Of a DNA stretch of 64,000 nt, positions 8,972 to 17,448 are shown one piece after another (position 1 is the stretch's first letter; each line of letters opens with the position of its first letter). Under the pieces are notes generated by a model that ran no database searches, was not told the DNA's origin, and saw nothing but the letters and a program-made list of their open reading frames with translations. The position numbers were made by a program, and so were the translations under genes. The stretch is from Nitrospira sp. GTDB taxonomy: Bacteria; Nitrospirota; Nitrospiria; Nitrospirales; Nitrospiraceae. The stretch spans positions 41,360-105,359 of the forward strand of contig JANDJI010000007.1 in the NCBI GenBank assembly GCA_024331125.1. Direction: 5' to 3'.

Positions 8972-9868
8972 ATGCTCGAGACCAAATTCAAAGTCGTTTT
9001 TTTGATCGTCGTGTTGATCTGCGCCGCTCTTCCCATAGCGGGCATTATGAAGGGGACGACATTGACGCCTTACGAAGAGCCGGTCGGAGAAACGACCGCA
9101 ATAGTTGAACCGGAAGCCGACAATGTATCCCAGGAAGAGCCGATCGAAGAAGAGATGGTGAGGATTCCAGCAGGACCGTTTATTCGCGGGACCGAGAGCG
9201 GAGGGTTTGACGAACAACCACAACGAACGGTCTATCTGGAGGAGTTTTTTATCGATCGATATGAAGTGACCAACGCGCAGTATCAACAATTTGTTTTGGC
9301 GACCGGGCATCGGAAACCGGGTTTGCCGGCGCGATACGCTAAGAGCGGCGGAAAAATGAAGGGACCCAATCAACCGGTGGTGTACGTCTCTTGGGAGGAT
9401 GCAGACGCGTATTGCCGATGGAAGGGGAAACGTCTTCCGACGGAGGCGGAGTGGGAAAAGGCCATGCGCGGCAGTGATGGGAGGCTTTGGCCCTGGGGGA
9501 ATAACGAATTGGCCAACGGCGCAAACTGGGCTCGAGTGCAGGATGGATACGACGTGTCTGCTCCCGTAGGCCGTTTCAAAACGGACTACAGTCCTTACGG
9601 AGTCATGGATGGAGCAGGCAATGTGATGGAGTGGGTCGCCGATTGGTACCAAGAAACGTATTATAGGGATTCCCCCGATAAGAACCCGATGGGGCCGGAG
9701 TATGGAACCTATCGGGTGCTTCGAGGGGGGGGGTACACGACTACCGGGGCCGACATCCGCATTACGAGTCGAAGCAAAATGATGCCTGATTTTCGGGATG
9801 AGACGATAGGATTTCGCTGTGCAACGTCAGAAATTTCAGAACACGAGCAGGGCAATGAAAAGACCTGA
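8972..9868 (+). CDS. Membrane-anchored FGE/SUMF1-fold protein (copy 2)
   Basis: 298 aa. I chose ATG 8972 because it gives an N-terminal anchor (residues ~6-24) and lies just after the previous stop. An acidic linker (~30-58) leads into the FGE fold: MVRIPAGPFIRG, IDRYEVTNAQYQQF, LPTEAEWEKAMRG, YGVMDGAGNVMEWVADW and IGFRCA. As in copy 1, the FGE catalytic cysteines are missing (RITSRSKMMPDF has none). The two proteins form a tandem duplication at the end of the oxidase 1 run. Function unknown; a structural or cofactor-insertion role with the oxidase is a guess from context. Confidence 0.8.
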   Translation: MLETKFKVVFLIVVLICAALPIAGIMKGTTLTPYEEPVGETTAIVEPEADNVSQEEPIEEEMVRIPAGPFIRGTESGGFDEQPQRTVYLEEFFIDRYEVTNAQYQQFVLATGHRKPGLPARYAKSGGKMKGPNQPVVYVSWEDADAYCRWKGKRLPTEAEWEKAMRGSDGRLWPWGNNELANGANWARVQDGYDVSAPVGRFKTDYSPYGVMDGAGNVMEWVADWYQETYYRDSPDKNPMGPEYGTYRVLRGGGYTTTGADIRITSRSKMMPDFRDETIGFRCATSEISEHEQGNEKT

Positions 9869-9870
9869 TG

Positions 9871-9975
9871 CTAGAGAAAATCGAAGTAATACAAGATCAA
9901 AAACACAGCCAAAATGATGTTGACAACCATTCCGGCCAAAACTATAATGTCAAACACTTTTGCGTTTTTCGACAT
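9871..9975 (-). CDS. 34-aa single-helix membrane protein
   Basis: On the reverse strand, ATG at 9975-9973 opens a 34-codon frame ending with TAG at 9871. The protein begins MSKNAKVFDI, continues as one uninterrupted hydrophobic helix (~9-30) and ends YYFDFL. AAGGA lies 7 nt before the ATG. It is convergent with the FGE copy 2 gene and divergent from the 41-aa gene at 10105. The short cytoplasmic head plus one helix is the layout of small oxidase subunits such as CydX or CcoQ, but no homology is claimed. Confidence 0.55.
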   Translation of the reverse strand: MSKNAKVFDIIVLAGMVVNIILAVFLILYYFDFL

Positions 9976-10104
9976 GATTTTTTCCTTGCAAATTCAAAAG
10001 TACACACCGTGCTCGCGAGGAGTTGATTAACACAGGGTCACCTCTCTGTCAAGAAACACAAGGCCGGTCATTCATTCCTCTTGATCAGGAACAAGGAGTT
10101 ATAG

Positions 10105-10230
10105 ATGGCAGAGGCAGCACAACGGGATAGCGACGTTAAAATCAAAATCGGCAAAATGATTTTTTATATCACCTGTGCCGTTGGGTTGTGGTTTTTTTAC
10201 TGGTTCGCGGGTATTCAGTGCCCTTGCTAA
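10105..10230 (+). CDS. 41-aa single-helix membrane protein
   Basis: ATG 10105 with AAGGAG at 10093-10098 (6-nt spacing) opens a 41-aa protein starting MAEAAQRDSDVKIKIGK. One hydrophobic, aromatic-rich helix (~18-35) follows, and the C-terminus is QCPC. It is the first gene of the + strand run leading to bd-like oxidase 2. Size, topology and position suggest a small oxidase subunit or assembly factor. The terminal Cys-Pro-Cys is unusual and could bind a metal or heme (inference). Confidence 0.6.
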   Translation: MAEAAQRDSDVKIKIGKMIFYITCAVGLWFFYWFAGIQCPC

Positions 10231-10311
10231 AAATCAAGGGTATCAGGTGAAGCTATGGGCGTGATCGGTTTTGGGGAAACCGACTAGAGAGACAAAGAGG
10301 AGACGAAAGGT

Positions 10312-10443
10312 ATGAGCGCGCTGAATAATCCGGTCATTGCAGTGATTGTATCGCTGGTCATCGCGGTGGGGTACTTTACGCTGGTCGATCATTACTTGAT
10401 GGAGATGCAAGGGTTGGACTTTTGGTACCTCTTCCGCCAATAG
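10312..10443 (+). CDS. 43-aa single-helix membrane protein
   Basis: ATG 10312, preceded by GAGGAG about 10 nt upstream, opens a 43-aa frame beginning MSALNNPVIAVIVSLVIAV. One transmembrane helix spans residues ~8-25, followed by a polar aromatic tail ending DFWYLFRQ. It lies between the 41-aa gene and bd-like oxidase 2 (74 nt upstream of the latter). It is probably a small subunit or accessory of that oxidase. No family recognised. Confidence 0.6.
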   Translation: MSALNNPVIAVIVSLVIAVGYFTLVDHYLMEMQGLDFWYLFRQ

Positions 10444-10517
10444 GCCGATTGATCTGAAGGGAAATTTGAGCGAGAACAAGATCGCAAAGTAATTGTCCTG
10501 CTTTAAGGAGGTATTTC

Positions 10518-12434
10518 ATGGGTGTCGTAACCCGGAAGAAGTTATTCTCGATCATTGCGCTTGGCGCGATGGTTGTTGCTCTTCTGCTTCCGATCGTTAT
10601 GGCGCTTCCATCGCCGGCTACAGGTGAAGAGGCTCCGGCTGCCGAGGGGGCGCAGAAGGAAGGCGAAAAAGTTGAAAAGGCGAGAGATGTTTACTACAAG
10701 ACCGAAGGCATTGTGGTCGGCGCTCCTGCGCCTAAGACGACGGACGGCCCCGCCGATTATCCGCGATACAACTTTGAAAGCCGTGTTTTGCTCTGGTTTG
10801 CCAATCAGCAGCATCTCTACTATGGAAGTTTTGTTCTTGCCGTGCCGATTTTCTGCATGATCATTGAGTTTATGGGGGTGGTCACGAAGGATAAGGCGCT
10901 CGCCAAGCGGTATGATCAGTTGGCGTATGATTTTATTAAGATCAGCCTGACCGCCTACTCGCTGACGGCCATCCTGGGCGGGATTCTTATTTTTACATTC
11001 CTGACGTTGTATCCAACCTTTTTCTCGTACTTGTCGAGCATTTTCCGTCCCGTGATGCACATTTACGCCTTGATGTTCGTTGCGGAGAGTGGAACCCTCT
11101 ACATTTACTATTATGGTTGGGACAAAATGAAAGAAGGGTTCCTGAAGTGGATTCACCTGAGCATGTCCGTCATTCTGAATGTTATCGGGACGCTGCTCAT
11201 GTTTCTGGCGAATTCGTGGATCGGCTTTATGATGTCGCCTGCCGGCGTTGATGAGCAGGGGCGTTATCTAGGGAATATTTGGCATGTCATTCATACTGCT
11301 TTGTGGAATCCGCTGAATCTCCATCGTATTCTTGGCAACATGGCATTCGGGGGCGGCGTGGTGGCTGCCTATGCAGCATATAAATTCCTGGCCGCAAAAA
11401 CGGATGAAGAGCGCGCTCATTATGATTGGATGGGTTATATCGCGATGGCGCTCGGTGTGGCGTTCCTTATCCCCCTCCCATTTGCAGGCTATTGGCTGAT
11501 GAGAGAAGTCTATGCCTATAGGCAGCAAATGGGGATTACGCTTATGGGTGGTCTCTTGGCTTGGCTGTTTATTATTCAAGCCACGATGATCGGGATCTTG
11601 TTTTTGAGCACCAATTACTATTTGTGGCAAGCCATGGGCCGCATGCGGGGCGCCGAAAAGTATCAACGGTATATCAAGTATCTGGTCTTTTTGTTGGCCT
11701 GCGGGTTCATGGTCTTTATTACTCCTCATACGATGGTGATGACCCCGGCTGAATTGAAGGCGATGGGAGGTCAGCAGCATCCAGTTTTGGGCAATTATGG
11801 CGTTATGTCGGCGAAAAATGGTGGTATCAACGTCATTATTACAACCACCGTGCTGAGCTTTGTCTGGTACATGCGGGGCAACAAGATTTCAACTGTGTCG
11901 TGGGCAAGGTTCGGCAATATCTTTATGGGAGTATTTTTTGCCTGTGCATATATAAACATCATATTTCTTGCGATTTATGGATACTACATCCCGGCGAACG
12001 TTCGCGTCGGCTTGTCTGTGCCTCAGGTTGCAACGACTCTTTCGTGCCTCTTTTTCATGTTCACTCTCAATAGCATGATGATGAAGGGAGCCAAGCAGTT
12101 GGGGCCGATTGAATGGGGAAAAATTTCAGCCCGCTCCCAGTATGCGCTCATTATGCTGGCGACCGCCTTTACTTGGATGATGGGGTTAATGGGTTATATT
12201 CGTTCCTCGGTCCGTCTCTTTTGGCACGTCAATGAAATTATGCGAGACAACTCTCCGTGGGCCTATACTCATACGGTAGGGTTTGCCGCCAATGTAATTT
12301 CAGCCAACGTTCTGTTTTTCTGGATCAGTATTCTCTTTGTCTTCTGGCTCGGCAGTTTGACGGCAAAGAAGGCTCCGGTTGAGGCGAAAGTTGGGGTTCC
12401 TGGGGCTATCCCGCAACCGGCAGGAAGCCATTGA
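10518..12434 (+). CDS. Cytochrome bd-like terminal oxidase subunit (copy 2)
   Basis: 638 aa with a very strong Shine-Dalgarno (TAAGGAGGT at 10503-10511). About 14 transmembrane helices. An N-terminal hydrophobic segment (~10-32) is followed by an Ala/Glu-rich periplasmic stretch. Conserved blocks shared with copy 1 include WFANQQH (His 99), AGVDEQGRYLGNIWHVIH, WNPLNLHRILGN, AGYWLMREVYAYRQQMG and GNYGVMSAKNGGINV. It resembles CydA over several helices but is clearly a separate lineage. Downstream lie three c-type cytochrome genes rather than cydB, which supports cytochrome c as electron donor. This is the best candidate in the window for the principal terminal oxidase. Its codon use is more AT-rich than copy 1. 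Confidence 0.82.
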   Translation: MGVVTRKKLFSIIALGAMVVALLLPIVMALPSPATGEEAPAAEGAQKEGEKVEKARDVYYKTEGIVVGAPAPKTTDGPADYPRYNFESRVLLWFANQQHLYYGSFVLAVPIFCMIIEFMGVVTKDKALAKRYDQLAYDFIKISLTAYSLTAILGGILIFTFLTLYPTFFSYLSSIFRPVMHIYALMFVAESGTLYIYYYGWDKMKEGFLKWIHLSMSVILNVIGTLLMFLANSWIGFMMSPAGVDEQGRYLGNIWHVIHTALWNPLNLHRILGNMAFGGGVVAAYAAYKFLAAKTDEERAHYDWMGYIAMALGVAFLIPLPFAGYWLMREVYAYRQQMGITLMGGLLAWLFIIQATMIGILFLSTNYYLWQAMGRMRGAEKYQRYIKYLVFLLACGFMVFITPHTMVMTPAELKAMGGQQHPVLGNYGVMSAKNGGINVIITTTVLSFVWYMRGNKISTVSWARFGNIFMGVFFACAYINIIFLAIYGYYIPANVRVGLSVPQVATTLSCLFFMFTLNSMMMKGAKQLGPIEWGKISARSQYALIMLATAFTWMMGLMGYIRSSVRLFWHVNEIMRDNSPWAYTHTVGFAANVISANVLFFWISILFVFWLGSLTAKKAPVEAKVGVPGAIPQPAGSH

Positions 12435-12517
12435 TCGATTTTTATCTAAGGATCGGCTTTGCGAGAAAGAGTGTCGTCGTTGTCATCTTCTTGTGAAGCG
12501 GTAGGAGGGTTAGTACC

Positions 12518-13828
12518 TTGGGTAATTTGATTGCTGAGGCGCTTTCAATGGGATGGATGGCAATCGCCATCCTGGTAGGACTGCTGGTGTATTTTCAGGT
12601 GGCCATCAGTGATCCTGCCGCAAAAAAACGGGCGGTCTTTAAGACGTTTATTGGGATCGTTTCGACCTTCCTCTTGTTCGTGGCGATCGCCAATTACAAA
12701 ACGAATTTTTATGGAGAGAGTAGGCTGTTGCCGGTTTCTCTCGTGATGATTACCGCCACCTCTTTTATTATGGCGTTGTACTTCACCAATCTGAGCGCCC
12801 TGCTCAAGATCGGTGGTTTTATGTTCTTTGTGGCGGCGTTTCTGTCCGGGTATGGAAATTGGCTTCCTCAGGTGGAGGGAGGATTTCCTCCAGTAGAAGA
12901 GAAGCTTGATTTTAGCTCCATGACGCCTCAACAGTTGGCTGACGAAGGGGAAAAGATTATTTTTGGAGGAATTGGGAAAAATAAAGAGCAGGGAGCTATT
13001 GGCAAGGGGCAGTGTCCTTTGTGTCATGCCTTTCATGCCGGTATGTTGGGGGAGCGTGCTCCAAATTTGCTCGGACTGGTCAATCGTTCCAAAGAGCGGT
13101 TGGAGGATCCCAAATACTCCAAGGGGAATCCTGCTAAACGAGACTATGCCGTGAAAGAAGCTTTCCCCGGATCTGGCACGGCGGAGAATGCTCAGGAATA
13201 TATTGCAGAGTCTCATGCTTGTCCGAGCTGTTACGTGGTTGAAGGGTATGGGGTGAAAGGAACAAATGATAGAGAGAGTCCCATGCCGGCCATTCATAAA
13301 CCCCCGATCTCTCTGAGTCTTCCTGAACTGGCAGCCGTTGATGCGTGGATGTATGTACGGGAAGGTTTGGAACCTCCTTCCTTTGAAGAGATGATCAAGT
13401 CCTATGAAAAATTTATCCCTGAAGGGGAACGTCCTCAGCTTCAGGAAGATAAGCCGGCAGGAGAAGCAACATCCTTAATGGCGGATGGCTCGGAGCCTGT
13501 AGATCAAATTTTTGCCAAAGCTCAATGTGTCGCATGTCATACAATACCTGGTATTCCTGGGGCTGTAGGTACTATCGGTCCGAAGCTTGAGGAGGGAACG
13601 ACTGCTGCTCAGCGTATCAAAGCACCGGATTACAAGGGGACAGCCAAGTCTCCGGCCGAATATATTATGGAATCGATCGTTGATCCAAGCGCCTATGTCG
13701 TCAAACCGTTCCCTGACAACACGATGCCCAAAATATTCGGTCAGAAGTTGAGTGCGGGGGCTCTTAAGAAAATGGTGGATTACCTTTCTCAGGTCAAGGC
13801 TGGAGCACCGCCACCCAAAATTTCTTAA
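12518..13828 (+). CDS. Membrane-anchored diheme cytochrome c
   Basis: 436 aa, TTG start with AGGAGG at 12503-12508. The N-terminal part has about four transmembrane helices (residues ~8-28, 42-60, 70-90, 95-115). Two cytochrome c domains follow, with heme motifs CPLCH at ~166 and CVACH at ~337. Both domains end in a related block, EYIxES-x3-PSxYVV...MP, which suggests an internal duplication. In the first copy this block reads ACPSCYVV and so carries two extra cysteines (~235-238) that are not a heme site because His is replaced by Tyr. It lies 83 nt after bd-like oxidase 2 and is presumably its electron donor. Confidence 0.82.
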   Translation: MGNLIAEALSMGWMAIAILVGLLVYFQVAISDPAAKKRAVFKTFIGIVSTFLLFVAIANYKTNFYGESRLLPVSLVMITATSFIMALYFTNLSALLKIGGFMFFVAAFLSGYGNWLPQVEGGFPPVEEKLDFSSMTPQQLADEGEKIIFGGIGKNKEQGAIGKGQCPLCHAFHAGMLGERAPNLLGLVNRSKERLEDPKYSKGNPAKRDYAVKEAFPGSGTAENAQEYIAESHACPSCYVVEGYGVKGTNDRESPMPAIHKPPISLSLPELAAVDAWMYVREGLEPPSFEEMIKSYEKFIPEGERPQLQEDKPAGEATSLMADGSEPVDQIFAKAQCVACHTIPGIPGAVGTIGPKLEEGTTAAQRIKAPDYKGTAKSPAEYIMESIVDPSAYVVKPFPDNTMPKIFGQKLSAGALKKMVDYLSQVKAGAPPPKIS

Positions 13829-13870
13829 AATTCATCAAGGTCCATTCGTGAAGTGTAAAGGGAGTAAGCG

Positions 13871-14908
13871 ATGAAAGCATTGATGTCGCTCGGCGCCTTG
13901 GTAGGGGTTGTCGGTTTGCTGCTGCTGGCTGGCATGATATTCGATGTTATTCCTTCGAATACCATTCGTCTTGTCGAAGGGTACATGCCAATGCAGATGC
14001 TCTTCGAGGTCGGGTGCTACGTTCTTGGCTTTACCGGCTTGAGCTACATGCTCAATGCGATGGGAATGGGAATTCCAAGATTCTGGCAAGGGATCGGATT
14101 TTGGATCTTCTTCCTTCTCTACATCAAGTACAGGGTGTATCCCCCCATTCCATTCAGTGTGCGAGCCATGTATGGCACGGTAGGGCTCGTCGCTGTTCTT
14201 ATGTGGGTTTCAGCAAATGAAGAAGATTGGAAAAAGTTCAAGCAGCCTATCTTGAACGTCTTGGATGCTCAGACCGGATTCAACAAAGTACTTCGATACG
14301 TTTATTTGGTCGCTCTTCCGATTCTTACGTGGGGCTTCTCATACAATGCCATGATGCCAAAATCGGAAGAGCCAATTGAGCTGAGAACGGTGCATCCTGC
14401 TCCGCCTGCCAGCACCAAAGTGCACGGCAAAACTTATGTGTTACAAACCTCTTTGAACCCGTATCGTGTGAATCCTGAGGGCAAATACGATCAAGAATAC
14501 AGCAATTCGCTCATTGTTGAGCAGGGTATGGGTCGGCTCATGAAGCCGAATGCCAATCCTTGGGATGAAAAGGCTGAAGGTTACTTAAAGTATGTCCGTG
14601 AAGGCGGAGAAATCTTTTTTCAAAACTGCCATTTCTGTCATGGTGATAACTTAAACGGCCGCGGCCTTCATGCCTTCGCCTTCAATCCCATCCCCGCGAA
14701 TTTCACTGATCCGGGAACAATTGCTCAGTTGCAGGAGACGTTTATCTTCTGGCGTGTCGCAAAAGGTGGGATTGGCCTTCCAAATGAAGGCTTCCCATGG
14801 GCATCCGTTATGCCGCCCTGGGAACAGCACTTGACGGTTGATGAAATGTGGAAGGTCATCCTGTTCGAATATTGGCACACCGGCTACTATCCACGAACCT
14901 GGGATTGA
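13871..14908 (+). CDS. Membrane-anchored monoheme cytochrome c
   Basis: 345 aa. Four hydrophobic helices lie in residues ~4-26, 36-60, 70-88 and 95-115, with a further hydrophobic stretch near 140-160. A periplasmic cytochrome c domain follows, with a single heme motif CHFCH at ~253-257 and a probable distal Met in VMPPWEQHL near 317. The start ATG has GGGAGTAA upstream. It lies between two other cytochrome c genes and belongs to the oxidase 2 module. It may be the membrane cytochrome linking the NxrC-like fusion protein with the oxidase (inference). Confidence 0.8.
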   Translation: MKALMSLGALVGVVGLLLLAGMIFDVIPSNTIRLVEGYMPMQMLFEVGCYVLGFTGLSYMLNAMGMGIPRFWQGIGFWIFFLLYIKYRVYPPIPFSVRAMYGTVGLVAVLMWVSANEEDWKKFKQPILNVLDAQTGFNKVLRYVYLVALPILTWGFSYNAMMPKSEEPIELRTVHPAPPASTKVHGKTYVLQTSLNPYRVNPEGKYDQEYSNSLIVEQGMGRLMKPNANPWDEKAEGYLKYVREGGEIFFQNCHFCHGDNLNGRGLHAFAFNPIPANFTDPGTIAQLQETFIFWRVAKGGIGLPNEGFPWASVMPPWEQHLTVDEMWKVILFEYWHTGYYPRTWD

Positions 14909-14947
14909 TCGTATTTCCGGCTTGTTTATTTGAGGAAGAGGAACGTT

Positions 14948-16723
14948 ATGCAAAACAGTGGAACTCAGAAGGCGGGTCTGGTGCTATCGATTGCCTTCGG
15001 GGCTGTCCTGATGACCGTTGGCATGGAAATTCCGGCTTTCGCACAAGGTGGAATTCCTGAAGGATTTAAAAAAGGAGAACTGGCGGCACCACCTTCCGCT
15101 GAAATGATCGAGGCCGGTAAACGAGTGTATTTTACGAAGTGCGTGTGGTGTCACGGGGTGGATGGTGCCGGTGACGGACCTGGTGCCGATCGGCTCTGGC
15201 CTCGCCCGCGTAATTTTAATCAGGGAACGTTCAAAATTCGTCATACGGCCAGCGGTGAGCTTCCCCTGTTCGACGCTAAAAAGCCTGTTCGAGGCCAAAA
15301 CGATCTCTTCGATACTGTGACCCATGGATTGCCTGGATCGGCTATGCCGCCATGGGAAGGTATCTTGACCGAAGAGCAGCGGCTCCAAGTGCTGGCTTTT
15401 GTTACAACCCAGCTTGTGAAAGATAGGAGCTTTACGGACAAGCAGTCGGAGACCCAAACCATTCTGAACATGGCGGAGCTGAAACCGAAGTCAGCGACGG
15501 AAGAAAGTATCAAAAGGGGAGCCGAACTGGTTGTTGAAAAGAAATGTATTGAATGTCATGGCCTTGAAGGCCGTGGTGATGGTAATGCGTTCAATTTGAA
15601 AGACGATTGGGGATTCTCAATTCAGCCGGCCAATTGGCATAAATGCTGGAACTTTAGAGGAAGCCGACAGGACCCGTATAGTGTGGTCAATATTTTCAGG
15701 ACCTTCTCGACTGGGATTAATGGAACCCCAATGCCGTCCTTTGCGGACAATACAACGATAGATGAGCGCTGGGACATTGCCAACTTTGTAAATTCCCTAT
15801 GCGAGCGGGATGAAGATGGGAAACCCCTTTCCATTGATCCATTAACTGATAAACCCAAGATCAATTTTGTGATTCCCTCAAATATGGTGGAAGGGGACAT
15901 TCCAGCCGATATTGAGGATGAAGCGTGGAAGAATGCGCCGCGCCGCTACGTCGCGATGGGTGGGCAAATTACTCACAAGCCCAGAAATTTTGTCAATCGA
16001 ATTGACGACATATGGGTCAGGTCTTTGTACAACGACAAGTCCATTGCCTATCTCTTGGAATGGGATGACCGGACAAAGAGTGTGGCTGAGGGCAAGTTGC
16101 CCTGGGCTCCGACCGAAGTCAACATCGATATTCAAGAACAAGAACCGACCACTGGAGAAGAAGGCTCCATTGCAGCGAAACAAAATAACTACCCCGTTTA
16201 TAACGACGCCATCGCCATTGAAACTCCAGTCAAATGGAAGGAATTGCCCGCTCCCATTAAGCCACGCTACCTGTTTGGAACGAACGAGCAGTTTCCGGTC
16301 GATATTGTGAAGTGGGAGGCCGATGGCTCCATCAGGGCCTTCAAAGGAACCGGATGGGACAAGGACTTTGAAGAGCGTGATAACTACGAGGAGCATCTGA
16401 AAGTTCTGAAAAGCGAATGGAAAAATGGTCGTTGGTACGTGATGATCGAACGCCCCCTGGGAAATAAGAAAGACCAGGATTATGATGAAGACACGTTTTT
16501 TGAGGTCGGCCAATATATTCCCACGGTCTTCTTCGCATGGGACGGCCATAATGGCGACGCCGGTCGAAAAATGGCCGTGTCGGCCTTTTATTACACGTTT
16601 ATGAATCCTCCGATTCCACAAGAAACCTACATCTATCCTGTTGTCATTGCCGTCGGCGTTGTATTTCTCGAAGGGTGGGTCTTGACGCGCCGCGCTAACA
16701 AGAAGAAGGGAAAAACCCTGTAA
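14948..16723 (+). CDS. Diheme cytochrome c fused to NxrC-like heme b domain, C-terminal anchor
   Basis: 591 aa from ATG 14948, which gives a clean signal peptide ending near AFA/QG. Two cytochrome c domains carry CVWCH (~65) and CIECH (~200). Residues ~310-560 resemble the heme b-binding gamma subunit of ethylbenzene dehydrogenase, the fold also used by NxrC: MVEGDIPADIEDEAW, then WVRSLYNDKSIAYLLEWDD, and AGRKMAVSAFYY near the end, whose Lys is a candidate heme ligand by analogy. One C-terminal helix (~564-582) with a basic tail anchors it. It would hold two hemes c and one heme b, which suits electron transfer from a molybdoenzyme to the oxidase. It is the last gene before a strong terminator. 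Confidence 0.82.
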   Translation: MQNSGTQKAGLVLSIAFGAVLMTVGMEIPAFAQGGIPEGFKKGELAAPPSAEMIEAGKRVYFTKCVWCHGVDGAGDGPGADRLWPRPRNFNQGTFKIRHTASGELPLFDAKKPVRGQNDLFDTVTHGLPGSAMPPWEGILTEEQRLQVLAFVTTQLVKDRSFTDKQSETQTILNMAELKPKSATEESIKRGAELVVEKKCIECHGLEGRGDGNAFNLKDDWGFSIQPANWHKCWNFRGSRQDPYSVVNIFRTFSTGINGTPMPSFADNTTIDERWDIANFVNSLCERDEDGKPLSIDPLTDKPKINFVIPSNMVEGDIPADIEDEAWKNAPRRYVAMGGQITHKPRNFVNRIDDIWVRSLYNDKSIAYLLEWDDRTKSVAEGKLPWAPTEVNIDIQEQEPTTGEEGSIAAKQNNYPVYNDAIAIETPVKWKELPAPIKPRYLFGTNEQFPVDIVKWEADGSIRAFKGTGWDKDFEERDNYEEHLKVLKSEWKNGRWYVMIERPLGNKKDQDYDEDTFFEVGQYIPTVFFAWDGHNGDAGRKMAVSAFYYTFMNPPIPQETYIYPVVIAVGVVFLEGWVLTRRANKKKGKTL

Positions 16724-16763
16724 CGGGTTACAGGTCAGGTATCACGAGGATAGTGGCAGTGAG

Positions 16764-16804
16764 AGAGGGGGTGGGGTTTTCCCACCCCCTCTTTGTTTTT
16801 CTTC
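16764..16804 (+). terminator. Strong rho-independent terminator of the oxidase 2 operon
   Basis: A perfect 12-bp stem, AGAGGGGGTGGG (16764-16775) with CCCACCCCCTCT (16781-16792), a GTTTT loop, then TGTTTTTCTT. It separates the respiratory module from mobA. Confidence 0.92.
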
Positions 16805-16827
16805 ATAGATCTTTCTGAGGCAAGAGG

Positions 16828-17442
16828 ATGATTTCTGACGTCATGGGTATTCTCCTCGCCGGTGGCCGAAGTCGGCGGATGGGAAAGGATAAAAGATTTC
16901 TCTCCGTGGGCGAACATACTCTTCTTGAGCGGAGCCTCGCCGTGTTGCAGGACGTCTTTCAGAGCGTGAGTATCGTGGTCGGAGATGATTCCACGATGAT
17001 CGAGGCTACCACACCGGTGTGGCGGGATCTTATCCCAAACCGTGGAAGTCTAGGAGGGATCTACACGGGATTGAAACTATCGCGGACACCATATATTTTT
17101 GCGGTTGCCTGCGACATGCCATTCATGAGTCCGATCGTGATCCGATACCTGGTTTCATTGAAAGACGATGTGGATATAGTGATCCCGCGTTCCGAGTTCG
17201 GCCCGCAACCGACACATGCGCTTTATAACAGTCGGTGCTTGCCGGTCATTGAGAAGATGGTGCAGAGCGGCCGGCTCAGTATCAAAGACGTTGTTGATGA
17301 GGCGAGTCTTCGAGTTCGATGGGTTGGGCAGATGGAAATAAGCGGCCTTGATCCTGAGGGGCGGTCTTTTTTCAATGTCAACACGCCGGAGGAGCTGGAA
17401 GCAGCCAGAAAAATGGCGGGAAGCCTTCGCATTAGAAGTTAA
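16828..17442 (+). CDS. mobA: Molybdenum cofactor guanylyltransferase
   Basis: 204 aa. The nucleotidyltransferase signature LLAGGRSRRMGKDK at ~9-22 and the metal-binding ACDMPF block near 93-98 identify MobA. The enzyme adds GMP to molybdenum cofactor, giving the bis-MGD needed by DMSO-reductase-family enzymes such as nitrite oxidoreductase. Its presence just after the respiratory module fits a molybdoenzyme-based metabolism. ATG 16828 and ATG 16843 are both possible starts. It is followed 6 nt later by a glycosyltransferase gene. Confidence 0.9.
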   Translation: MISDVMGILLAGGRSRRMGKDKRFLSVGEHTLLERSLAVLQDVFQSVSIVVGDDSTMIEATTPVWRDLIPNRGSLGGIYTGLKLSRTPYIFAVACDMPFMSPIVIRYLVSLKDDVDIVIPRSEFGPQPTHALYNSRCLPVIEKMVQSGRLSIKDVVDEASLRVRWVGQMEISGLDPEGRSFFNVNTPEELEAARKMAGSLRIRS

Positions 17443-17448
17443 AAGTCG

